From: Flavobacteriales bacterium UBA1531
GTDB taxonomy: Bacteria; Bacteroidota; Bacteroidia; Flavobacteriales_D; Sanyastnellaceae
Reading direction: 5' to 3'
DNA: 51,117 bases
Assembly (NCBI GenBank): GCA_002323795.1
Contig: DCPZ01000077.1
Coordinates: 22,557 to 73,673, forward strand
Each line of letters starts with the position of its first letter. Positions within the stretch are counted from its first letter, which is position 1. The notes under the pieces are model-generated. The model worked only from the letters and a program-made list of their open reading frames with translations, was not told the origin of the DNA and made no database searches. Shown piece by piece: positions 8,895 to 16,536 of this stretch. The position numbers were made by a program, and so were the translations under genes.

Positions 8895-9527
8895 ATGATT
8901 GTTCAAAGTGCTGAATTCATGAAGTCAAGCGCGCATCCGCAGGAATGCCCGCCGCCTGAACGTCCAGAATATGCATTCATCGGACGTTCCAACGTGGGTA
9001 AGTCATCCTTGATCAATATGCTAACCAATCGAAACAGCTTGGCGAAGATTTCTTCAACCCCGGGTAAGACTCAGTTGATCAATCATTTTGTCATCGATGA
9101 GCAGAGAGAGAAAAACGGCATTCCTGCAAGTTGGTACTTGGTCGATTTGCCGGGCTTTGGTTATGCCAAAGTGAGCAAATCGAGCCGGGTGAAGTGGCAG
9201 CGAACCAGTGAACAATTTCTCAAGAGTAGACCGAATTTGATGTGCGTGATGATGCTCTTGGATAGCCGTCATTCACCTCAAAAAGTCGATATGGAATTCA
9301 TGGAGTGGATGGGAGAAAATCAACTTCCTTTTGTGATGGTATTCACCAAAGTGGATAAGCTCAATCAAGCACAACGGGCCTCCTTTTTCCCGGATTACGA
9401 AGCGGTCATGCTGAAACGCTGGCACCGCATGCCTCCTGTCTATATAACCAGCGCTGAGAAGGGGGAAGGGAGAGGTGAGTTATTGCGCCTCATCGAACAA
9501 ACCAATGCGCTCTTCGAAGCGCCTTAA
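8895..9527 (+). CDS. ysxC: ribosome biogenesis GTP-binding protein YsxC/EngB/YihA
   Basis: GTPase of the TrmE-Era-EngA-EngB-Septin group needed for late assembly of the large ribosomal subunit. The G motifs are complete: G1 GRSNVGKSS, G2 SSTPGKTQ, G3 DLPGFGYA, G4 TKVDK and G5 TSAEKGEG. The length is 210 residues from the ATG at 8895 (MIVQSAEF), 4 nt after the hydrolase stop. An upstream ATG at 8877 would overlap the hydrolase by 14 nt and add six residues, so I prefer 8895. Confidence 0.95.
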   Translation: MIVQSAEFMKSSAHPQECPPPERPEYAFIGRSNVGKSSLINMLTNRNSLAKISSTPGKTQLINHFVIDEQREKNGIPASWYLVDLPGFGYAKVSKSSRVKWQRTSEQFLKSRPNLMCVMMLLDSRHSPQKVDMEFMEWMGENQLPFVMVFTKVDKLNQAQRASFFPDYEAVMLKRWHRMPPVYITSAEKGEGRGELLRLIEQTNALFEAP

Positions 9528-9533
9528 ACCGGC

Positions 9534-9863
9534 TTAGTCTTTAAGGACATCTAGGCGTTTGGCTAATTCTTCGGTAAAACTCCTTACCGCATCAGCATGC
9601 GCCTTGTCGTTCGTGGCCCTTTCCAAGGTGTTCGCCATGGTCATCATCGTTTGGCAAATGAAATGCCGCATTTCTTCAACGCTCATTTCTTTGGTCCAGA
9701 GATCCATGTGCACAGCGTTGCCGTCTTTGTCATCCCACATCGCCAAGGCCATGGCTTTCGCCTCGCGACCGCTCACATCGCTATCCTCCGCCGACCACTT
9801 AATCTTTGAGGGTACTTTGTTTTCATCCGTGGTGATGTCGATTTGGATTTGGGAAGTATTCAT
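9534..9863 (-). CDS. gldC: gliding motility protein GldC
   Basis: Small cytoplasmic protein (109 residues) of the Bacteroidota-specific GldC family, found with the lipoprotein GldB in gliding or T9SS-bearing species. Recognisable family features are the ITTDENKVPSKIKWSAED start, the ALAMWDDKDGN strand, DLWTKEMSVEEMRHF and the helical TLERATNDKAHADAV segment. Its biochemical role is not established. It lies 41 nt downstream of gldB on the same strand, the order known from Flavobacterium johnsoniae, and converges on ysxC with a 6-nt gap. Confidence 0.9.
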   Translation of the reverse strand: MNTSQIQIDITTDENKVPSKIKWSAEDSDVSGREAKAMALAMWDDKDGNAVHMDLWTKEMSVEEMRHFICQTMMTMANTLERATNDKAHADAVRSFTEELAKRLDVLKD

Positions 9864-9904
9864 GGCAATTGATTAGAGGCGTTAAAGGTCGGTCGGAATG
9901 TCCA

Positions 9905-10990
9905 TTATGCGGGCCGATAACTCTTAATTATGGGAAGGGGATCTTTCATTTCCATAAGGTCTTTCATGTTCAGTTCAGGATTAGCACTCATGAAGTCGGT
10001 CACCATGCGCAATCCCAACCAAGCTCCAAGTCGATCTGGACCTTCTTGAGGGATCCCTCCAATGCGCGTAAACGGACCTTCATCAAACCAGCGCCCAAAT
10101 TCCATGCGATTGGAATTGAAAAGCATGTCCTGAGGCTGCAGCTCGAGCCAGATGGATCGTTCGTTTGTTTCTGCCCATTCTAAGTCTTCTTTGCTCCAGT
10201 CGAGCAGATCACTCAGTGATTCTTGCGGAAGGCATTTTTGGGTTAGAAACATGATTTTACCCCAAAAGAGCAATTCGTTGATGCACTTGCTTGAATCATA
10301 ATACCTTTCGCTAAAATGGACCAGAAGCCAGCCTCTTAGAGCGGTTGAGGGAAGGCGATGGGATTCCATTTTGTCCCGCATGTATTGGGGGAACATGCTG
10401 GGAGGAAGCGTCTGTACGAGCGGGTTGTCGGGTCCTAAAAACCACTCCAAACCGATGCCGAGGTGCGTTGGCGTCGGATAAATGGCAAAATTAAATCCGC
10501 TGTTCATCCATGTGACTCTTGGCGTGGCCTCATTAGGGAGGAAAAAATTCAGGCGGTCGATGCCTTGGGAGAGACGTTCTCCGTACAGGGCGAGTTTCGA
10601 CGCTGCTCCGCATGTTGAGTCAATGGCGGATTCGATGGGCTTGACATCAGGGTGCGTTGCGAATGCTTTAAGTTTCTCGACTGTTTCGGGATTATTCGCT
10701 GCACCAATTCGCAGGACGTCTTCTGTGTAGATTGATCCAAAAGCGCCGGTTGCTTGGTTCCAGGTTGCGAATGCTTCCTGCCGGTTTTCAGGCAAGTTGA
10801 GAATGACGTTTCGGATGTCGAGGGTTTGCGAATCCGAATAAGACTCAAGTGCTGATTCGGGCACTTCCCAACGCCTGTCGCTGCAGCTATTGAAGAGGAC
10901 CAGGGCAAGCGCAGCTGCGGTGCACCAGCTATGGTGCTGCACTCGTGAACAGTACCTGTTGAGAATTGTGTGCCGATTGATTGAAATCAT
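9905..10990 (-). CDS. gldB: gliding motility lipoprotein GldB
   Basis: Predicted lipoprotein of 361 residues in the GldB family, required for gliding in F. johnsoniae. The N-terminus has a hydrophobic signal (about 21-34) ending in a lipobox-like LFNSC with C36 as the probable lipidated cysteine. The body contains GLEWFLGPDNPLVQ, FPQYMRDKMESHR and LVHFSERYYDSSKC, matching my recollection of GldB proteins. It precedes gldC by 41 nt and is divergent from the PorT-like gene, with only 35 bp between start codons. nadE, a usual neighbour of gldB, lies just beyond that gene. Confidence 0.85.
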   Translation of the reverse strand: MISINRHTILNRYCSRVQHHSWCTAAALALVLFNSCSDRRWEVPESALESYSDSQTLDIRNVILNLPENRQEAFATWNQATGAFGSIYTEDVLRIGAANNPETVEKLKAFATHPDVKPIESAIDSTCGAASKLALYGERLSQGIDRLNFFLPNEATPRVTWMNSGFNFAIYPTPTHLGIGLEWFLGPDNPLVQTLPPSMFPQYMRDKMESHRLPSTALRGWLLVHFSERYYDSSKCINELLFWGKIMFLTQKCLPQESLSDLLDWSKEDLEWAETNERSIWLELQPQDMLFNSNRMEFGRWFDEGPFTRIGGIPQEGPDRLGAWLGLRMVTDFMSANPELNMKDLMEMKDPLPIIKSYRPA

Positions 10991-11012
10991 TGGGTCGTTG
11001 CCATTAGTTTTG
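10981..11012 (+). promoter_or_regulatory. candidate Bacteroidota promoter for the PorT-like/nadE unit
   Basis: TTG at 10981-10983, a 21-nt spacer, then TAGTTTTG at 11005-11012 matches the TTG-N19-21-TAnnTTTG consensus of Bacteroidota primary promoters. Transcription would begin near 11017, leaving a leader of about 9 nt before the ATG at 11026. The -33 box lies inside the first codons of the divergent gldB. Confidence 0.5.
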
Positions 11013-11025
11013 AATCATTGCAAAG

Positions 11026-11856
11026 ATGGAACAGTCAACTCGCTTTCGAAATTTCTTGAGGACATTATTGGCCTCGGTATGCGTCATGCTTTTTCTAACG
11101 CCAAACTTGGTGCGTGGTCAAGGTTATCATTTGGGGCTTCAGCTCAAGCCTAATTTTTCAATGGCTGAGCCACGGGAGCTTTCTCACGAAGCTATCGGTT
11201 CTGAAACTCATTTTGGATATGGCTTTGTATTTGATGCGATGTTTACTGAAACTTATGCGATTGGAACTGGGGTCAATGTTTTTTATAACGGAGGAGTGAC
11301 TCAGCATCTTGCTCTGAATGAAGATCAAAACGGAGCCTATGTGGAAGCGGTTCAGCTTCATCAGCAACAGCAGTATGTGGAGGTTCCTGTAACGTTCAAA
11401 ATGCGAACGAATGAGATTGGTTATGCGACTTATTTTGGTCAATTTGGGGTGGGCCTTGGGCTGAATGTTCGTTCAGAAGGAAGCCAGAAGACCACACCAT
11501 TTGCCACGTTGGATTCGCTGGGAGTTGTCTCGGAGCTCGTGTTTGATGCGTCATCTTTCGAAACAGCAACGAGCGAACAGATCTCTATGGCGTCTCGTAC
11601 TCGCTTGTTTCGACCGAGTTTGATCATTGGGCTAGGAGTTGAACGGCGATTGACGGGCACCACTGCGCTGGTTTTTGCAGTGCGCTATAACGTGGGATTG
11701 CGCAGTCAATATGAGGAGTTTGGCGTTTTACAGTCTCAGGGTGCTGAAGAACTGGTTTATCAATACGATGCTGCATTGGAACAAGAATTGCCCGTTCCGA
11801 TTCAAATGCAAGGAAAAACAGGTCAGATTGAACTTTGCTTCGGCTTGATGTTTTAA
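11026..11856 (+). CDS. outer-membrane beta-barrel protein, PorT-family-like
   Basis: Exported protein of 276 residues. A signal peptide (hydrophobic to about residue 30, LFLTPNLVRGQG) precedes alternating hydrophobic strands ending in IELCFGLMF, a typical C-terminal barrel strand with terminal Phe. GYHLGLQLKPNFS and FDAMFTETYAIGTGV resemble the first strands of PorT/OMP_b-brl_2 proteins. PorT/SprT is a T9SS accessory protein, but many family members are not. Adjacency to gldB/gldC is suggestive only. nadE follows after 6 nt. Confidence 0.65.
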   Translation: MEQSTRFRNFLRTLLASVCVMLFLTPNLVRGQGYHLGLQLKPNFSMAEPRELSHEAIGSETHFGYGFVFDAMFTETYAIGTGVNVFYNGGVTQHLALNEDQNGAYVEAVQLHQQQQYVEVPVTFKMRTNEIGYATYFGQFGVGLGLNVRSEGSQKTTPFATLDSLGVVSELVFDASSFETATSEQISMASRTRLFRPSLIIGLGVERRLTGTTALVFAVRYNVGLRSQYEEFGVLQSQGAEELVYQYDAALEQELPVPIQMQGKTGQIELCFGLMF

Positions 11857-11862
11857 TCTGTT

Positions 11863-12663
11863 ATGTCGCAGATCTTTTCCCCTCCCAGAGCCATTGGCTT
11901 CATTGAACAATGGTTGAAAGACTATCAGGCGAATGCGGGAACCGATGGTTGGGTAGTAGGGGTGAGTGGTGGCATTGATTCTGCTGTGACTTCGACGTTG
12001 TGCGCGCGCACGGGATTGCCCACATTGCTTGTCGAAATGCCCATCCATCAGCACGCCGAACAGGTGAGTCGGGCTCAAGAACACATGAATGATTTGCAGA
12101 CCAAGTATGCCAACGTTTCGGATGTCCATGTGGACTTGACGAATGTTTACGAGGGTTTGGTTTTGGCATTGCCGAGCGAAGAGGATAAGTCCGAAGGTTT
12201 GGCGTTGGCTAATTCACGCGCTCGCATCCGAATGACTGCACTCTATGCGCTTGCCGCCCAGCGCAATGCGCTTGTGGTTGGTACCGGAAATAAAGTGGAA
12301 GACTTTGGTGTAGGATTTTACACCAAGTATGGCGACGGTGGAGTCGATTTGAGCCCTATCGCAGATCTGATGAAATCCGAGGTATTTGCTGTTGGTGCTG
12401 AGCTTGGGATCGCACAATCCATCCAAACGGCTCCACCAACGGATGGCCTGTGGGGGGATGACCGGACCGATGAAGAACAGCTAGGTGCGCGTTATGATGA
12501 GTTGGAATGGGCGATGCGAGCGGAAGGTTCTTCACCTGAAAATTGGACCCCTCGTCAGCGCGAAGTCATGGCTATTTTTCGACGGTTGAATCGTGCGAAT
12601 CAGCATAAAATGCGGCCAATTCCAGTTTGTGTTTTGCCAGATGATATGAGACGCCCTGGGTGA
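11863..12663 (+). CDS. nadE: ammonia-dependent NAD+ synthetase
   Basis: Cytoplasmic enzyme that converts deamido-NAD+ plus ammonia and ATP to NAD+, the last step of NAD synthesis. The 266-residue size fits the short form without a glutaminase domain. The PP-loop is SGGIDS at residues 35-40. GTGNKVEDFGVGFYTKYGDG and DLSPIADLMKSEV are the deamido-NAD-binding core of the family. The C-terminal HKMRPIPVC segment is also typical. It follows the barrel gene by 6 nt and meets the Asp-box gene tail to tail with a 2-bp gap. Confidence 0.93.
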   Translation: MSQIFSPPRAIGFIEQWLKDYQANAGTDGWVVGVSGGIDSAVTSTLCARTGLPTLLVEMPIHQHAEQVSRAQEHMNDLQTKYANVSDVHVDLTNVYEGLVLALPSEEDKSEGLALANSRARIRMTALYALAAQRNALVVGTGNKVEDFGVGFYTKYGDGGVDLSPIADLMKSEVFAVGAELGIAQSIQTAPPTDGLWGDDRTDEEQLGARYDELEWAMRAEGSSPENWTPRQREVMAIFRRLNRANQHKMRPIPVCVLPDDMRRPG

Positions 12664-12665
12664 TC

Positions 12666-15584
12666 CTATTGCTCTTCTTCTTCTTCTTCTTTTGCCGAGA
12701 CCTTCAGTCGCGTGCGTTTTTCTCCGGATTGACCTTGCCAAATGAGCTCGTAGCTCCCCATGTTTAAGTAATCGAAAGTGCCGAAGATGTTCATGGGGAC
12801 CTGCACATTTTGCCAGCCCCTTTGGAGCATCATTGAGTCGGTTAAGTTCAGCCGTTGACCGGCAGAATCCTCGACCAGCCAATTTCCGCTCTCTGCAACG
12901 GGGGAGAAACACTTCACATCGGCCGTTACATCGGCGGGATCGCTCCAAGACCAGCCCCTTTCTCCCCAATTTTCACGCCATGTCACTTCAATGAGTGTAT
13001 CCAATTCAAACGTTTCGGGTGCAGACTCAACCCAGCTCACGTCTTTCGACCAATTCTCCAAGAGTAAATTCAGTTCGAGCACCCAAATGCTGCGTCCGTG
13101 TGTACCAATGGCTAGTTCGTTTTCGCGTTCCTGAATGACGAGATCATGCACGGGCACGCGAGGCAGTGCGGGGTGCAATTCACCCCAGGTCTGACCAGCA
13201 TCGAGGCTAGAATATGCTCCTCCATCGGTGCCTGCAAAAAGGAGGTCGGCATGAGTGGCAGACTCCATGAGCGCATTGACGGGTTCGGAGGGGATTCCGC
13301 TGCTTTTAGAGCTAGCACCCAATCGCTCCCAAGATCTGCCGTCGTTTTCAGTTACGAAGACGTAAGAGTCGAAATGATCGAGGCGGTAACCATTGAGGGC
13401 AACGTACAATCGTTGCTGAGCATGATGACTCCACAGCACCTCGCTCACCCAGAGTGTTTGATTTTTCTTGGGATTCTGGGGCACTGGTGAGCTCAGTTTT
13501 GTCCAACTATAACCGCCGTCTCGGCTCACATGAATCAGTCCGTCGTCTGTACCCACAGCCAATTGTCCGAATCGCAGCGGACTCTCGTGCAACGTAGTGA
13601 TGGTGCCAAAGGGCACATTTCCAGAAATTCCTCCCCGTGTCAAATCGCGACTAAGGGTTTCCCAGTCCCGTCCTTGATTAAACGAGCGATGAATGCGGTT
13701 GGAGGCCATGTAAAGAATGTCGGATTGGTGACGGCTCAGCCAAATAGGAGTTTGCCAATTCCACCGCAACGGTGTTTCACCCAATTGGTGTTGAGGGTGA
13801 ATGGTCGTGTATTCGTCTTTCGTCTTGTCTTGTCGGCTGTACCAACCGAACTGAGACCCAGAGAACACCACGGATGGGTCTCGAGGATCGACTTCCACTT
13901 GCATGCCGTCTCCTCCGCCGATCATTTTCCAGCTGTATTGGCCGGTTTGCTGCCATCCTGGAGAAGCTTTGTAGCGCGACGATCCGACCCAAGTTCCGTT
14001 GTCCTGAAGGCCGCCGTATATGTTGTAGGGTTCGGCATTGTCCACTTCAATGGCGTAGAATTGCCCAACTGCGGGGCTGTTGCATTTAATCCAGTTTGCT
14101 CCGCCATCCCAAGAGATGTTGATTCCGCCATCGTTTCCATTGATGAGGTGCTTTGGATTCGAAGGATTGGACCACAAGAAATGATGATCGACGTGCACAT
14201 TTGCTGCGCCGATGGAGTTCCAATTGTTTCCACCATCCTTGGATTCCAATAATGGGACGCCTGCGATCCAAAGGTGATCGGCGTCTGTTGGATCGACCTC
14301 AATCAGGCCGAAGTAATACCCATATGTGTAGCATACATTTTCCAGAGGTTCGGAATGTGTTTTCTCCCATCTGTCACTCGAATTGATTCCCAGTCGATAC
14401 ACCTCAGCACCAGTGATCTTGGCTTCGAACAATGCTCTGTTTCCGTCGGTGAGGTAGTCGCGTAATGCAGCGGGTTGGAGGTCGCCATTTCGAACACGCT
14501 CAAAAACTTCATCGGCTGTGATGTCTTCCGGAAAGTTGTTGCTTTCCAGGAACTCATCAAGCAGCACTGTGTCCAATTTGCCAAATGCTTCGGCATTCAT
14601 TTCTACGAACTTGTCAGCCTGGTACCCATTCTCTTTTTCCTCCTCGGTTTTCTGAGGCGTCTGATTGTCGATTAAGGCAAAAAGTTGCTCACTGTCAGGA
14701 TGCCAGCTCAGACCGATTCTTCCGGTAAATTCAGAACTAGGGAATCCGTCAAGGGCCGAGAGGTCTCTCCAAGTCTCACCCCCGTCAGTTGATTCCCAGA
14801 TGCGGCTTCCGATTCCGTTGCCTTGAAAGTCCCAAGCGCGGCGTGTGCGATCCCAAGTAGCAGCGAAAAGATGCTCTGAATTGTTGGGATCCATGATAAG
14901 GTCTACCGCTCCCGCTAGACCATGCTTTCCCTGTACTTCAAGTGTTTTCATCCAGTTCTTTCCGCCATCAATCGTTTTGTAGACGCCACCGGATTCGTTT
15001 GCCGAATAGAGAGGTCCAAGTGCGGCAACATGGGCGATTTTTGGGTTTTTCGGATCTAAAGCGATGCTACCAATGTGTTGCGTTTCAGCCAGTCCGAGAT
15101 GCTTCCAAGTTGTTCCATTGTCATCACTCGTATAGACGCCGGTGCCAGCATAGGAACTGCGGGATGAATTCACCTCCCCGGTTCCAACCCAGATGCGCTT
15201 GGATTCTGGATGGAAGGCCACAGCGCCGAGGGTGATGCTCAGTGCTTCATCAAAAAGGGGATCAAAGCTCGTGCCGTGATTTGCGGTATACCAAAGTCCG
15301 CCAGAGGCATACGCAACAAAAAAAGCACTTCCATCGTCCGATGCGAGCGCCACATCCACAACCCTTCCGCTCATGACAGTGGGCCCCACGTTGCGAAGCG
15401 GTAAACCTGATGTCCAGCTGTTTTTCTGGGCAGCTTCCACTTGATCTTTTGCAGTGAGCCTTTCATTCGCTTCTGTGGGGATCAGCGAATTCTTAGGTGG
15501 CTTGGACTGGGCGTTTGACTTTTGTCCAAAGAAAAGTGCAGCAGTGATCATCAGTGCAAAGGCAGTAAAGCTTCGAAAGGTCAT
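12666..15584 (-). CDS. exported sortilin/VPS10-like Asp-box (BNR) repeat protein
   Basis: Large secreted or surface protein of 972 residues. A signal peptide (ALMITAALFFGQKSNAQ) is followed by a beta-propeller region with at least eight Asp-box motifs (SxDxGxTW): for example TSDDNGTTW, TIDGGKNW, STDGGETW, SKDGGNNW, SWDGGANW, SRDGGYSW, ENDGRSW and SLDAGQTW. Such propellers occur in sialidases, xyloglucanases and sortilin-like proteins, and the sequence alone does not indicate catalysis. A C-terminal beta domain follows. There is no recognisable T9SS sorting domain; the tail ends in six glutamates encoded by a GAA run. The ATG overlaps the mazG stop by 4 nt. Confidence 0.8.
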   Translation of the reverse strand: MTFRSFTAFALMITAALFFGQKSNAQSKPPKNSLIPTEANERLTAKDQVEAAQKNSWTSGLPLRNVGPTVMSGRVVDVALASDDGSAFFVAYASGGLWYTANHGTSFDPLFDEALSITLGAVAFHPESKRIWVGTGEVNSSRSSYAGTGVYTSDDNGTTWKHLGLAETQHIGSIALDPKNPKIAHVAALGPLYSANESGGVYKTIDGGKNWMKTLEVQGKHGLAGAVDLIMDPNNSEHLFAATWDRTRRAWDFQGNGIGSRIWESTDGGETWRDLSALDGFPSSEFTGRIGLSWHPDSEQLFALIDNQTPQKTEEEKENGYQADKFVEMNAEAFGKLDTVLLDEFLESNNFPEDITADEVFERVRNGDLQPAALRDYLTDGNRALFEAKITGAEVYRLGINSSDRWEKTHSEPLENVCYTYGYYFGLIEVDPTDADHLWIAGVPLLESKDGGNNWNSIGAANVHVDHHFLWSNPSNPKHLINGNDGGINISWDGGANWIKCNSPAVGQFYAIEVDNAEPYNIYGGLQDNGTWVGSSRYKASPGWQQTGQYSWKMIGGGDGMQVEVDPRDPSVVFSGSQFGWYSRQDKTKDEYTTIHPQHQLGETPLRWNWQTPIWLSRHQSDILYMASNRIHRSFNQGRDWETLSRDLTRGGISGNVPFGTITTLHESPLRFGQLAVGTDDGLIHVSRDGGYSWTKLSSPVPQNPKKNQTLWVSEVLWSHHAQQRLYVALNGYRLDHFDSYVFVTENDGRSWERLGASSKSSGIPSEPVNALMESATHADLLFAGTDGGAYSSLDAGQTWGELHPALPRVPVHDLVIQERENELAIGTHGRSIWVLELNLLLENWSKDVSWVESAPETFELDTLIEVTWRENWGERGWSWSDPADVTADVKCFSPVAESGNWLVEDSAGQRLNLTDSMMLQRGWQNVQVPMNIFGTFDYLNMGSYELIWQGQSGEKRTRLKVSAKEEEEEEQ

Positions 15585-15922
15585 TTCAATTTGGGATTGT
15601 TGATATGCCGCATGGCATCGCGGGTGTTTTTTTTACGCATGTTTTTAAAAAAGGCCTCTGTTAGGTCTACACCAGTCTGGTTGGCAAGTGCTACCAATAC
15701 CCATAGTATGTCGGCCATTTCATCGCCGAGGTCTGAGCCGCGGTCTGATTCTTTTTCGCTTTGTTCTCCGTAACGCCGAGCTATGATTCGAGCAAGTTCG
15801 CCCACTTCTTCAGTGAGGATCGCGAGATTGGTGAGTTCGCTGAAATAACGAACACCTGTTGTGGTGATCCAATCGTCGACCTCCTTTTGGAGGTCTTGCA
15901 AGCTTGGTGAATTGTTGTTCAT
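15581..15922 (-). CDS. MazG-type nucleotide pyrophosphohydrolase
   Basis: Short all-alpha NTP pyrophosphatase (113 residues) of the MazG/iMazG type, expected to hydrolyse non-canonical nucleoside triphosphates to monophosphates. The metal-binding pattern EExxE...ExxD is seen as TEEVGELARI (38-45) and GDEMADILW (66-74). I start at ATG 15922 (MNNNSPSLQD). An upstream in-frame ATG at 16039 would read through dtd and is rejected. It lies 10 nt after dtd and overlaps the Asp-box gene by 4 nt. Confidence 0.88.
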   Translation of the reverse strand: MNNNSPSLQDLQKEVDDWITTTGVRYFSELTNLAILTEEVGELARIIARRYGEQSEKESDRGSDLGDEMADILWVLVALANQTGVDLTEAFFKNMRKKNTRDAMRHINNPKLK

Positions 15923-15932
15923 GATTTTTGCT

Positions 15933-16385
15933 TCATGATTTGTTTTTGGTGTCAATCCAAATGGTGACAGGTCCGTCATTGGTGAGTGTAACTTGCATGT
16001 CGGCACCGAACTCTCCTGTCTCCACAGGTGAGTCGACAAGCTCGTTCATGGCTTTTACAAAACCCTCATAAAGTGGTACAGCGTGTTCTGGGCGTGCAGC
16101 ACGAATAAAGCTCGGGCGCGTACCTTTTTTTGTAGAGGCATGCAGTGTAAACTGGCTGACGACGAGCACTTGTCCGTTGATCTCGCAAACAGATTGGTTC
16201 ATTTTGCCGTCTGCATCAGCGAAAATTCGCAAACCCGCTATTTTTCGAGTGAGCCAATCGACATCTTCTTGGCCATCTGATTCCTCAATGCCAATGAGGA
16301 TCATCAAGCCCTGATTGATTGCCCCACAAACCTTTTCAGAGACGGAAACGGAGGCGTTGGATACCCTTTGAATGATTGCACGCAT
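15933..16385 (-). CDS. dtd: D-aminoacyl-tRNA deacylase
   Basis: Proofreading enzyme that hydrolyses D-aminoacyl-tRNAs. The 150 residues from the ATG at 16385 begin MRAIIQRVSNASV, the conserved DTD start. The active-site motifs SQFTLHA (77-83), GTRPSF (88-93) and the Gly-cisPro motif in NDGPVT (136-141) are all present. An in-frame ATG at 16478 would add 31 residues of no family resemblance, so it is not used. First gene of a dtd-mazG-Asp-box unit. Confidence 0.96.
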   Translation of the reverse strand: MRAIIQRVSNASVSVSEKVCGAINQGLMILIGIEESDGQEDVDWLTRKIAGLRIFADADGKMNQSVCEINGQVLVVSQFTLHASTKKGTRPSFIRAARPEHAVPLYEGFVKAMNELVDSPVETGEFGADMQVTLTNDGPVTIWIDTKNKS

Positions 16386-16536
16386 ACGGTTGCAAATTAC
16401 AACATGCTTCTCGATGACTTTTCGCCATCCACAGCAGCTCAGAAATTCGTGGACAATTGGTGGTAAATCGGATGGCATAAGCTGTGAAAAAAATTGGTTA
16501 CGGACGTAATTTTACAGTCATAAAGAATTGCCAGAT

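Noticed and set aside
12666..12900. T9SS C-terminal sorting domain on the Asp-box protein
   Set aside because: No NPxN-like strand start or GxYxL-type end is visible; the tail is acidic and ends in glutamates.
13530..14252. 240-codon open frame antisense to the Asp-box gene
   Set aside because: The opposite strand encodes the regular Asp-box repeats; the antisense product has no family features.
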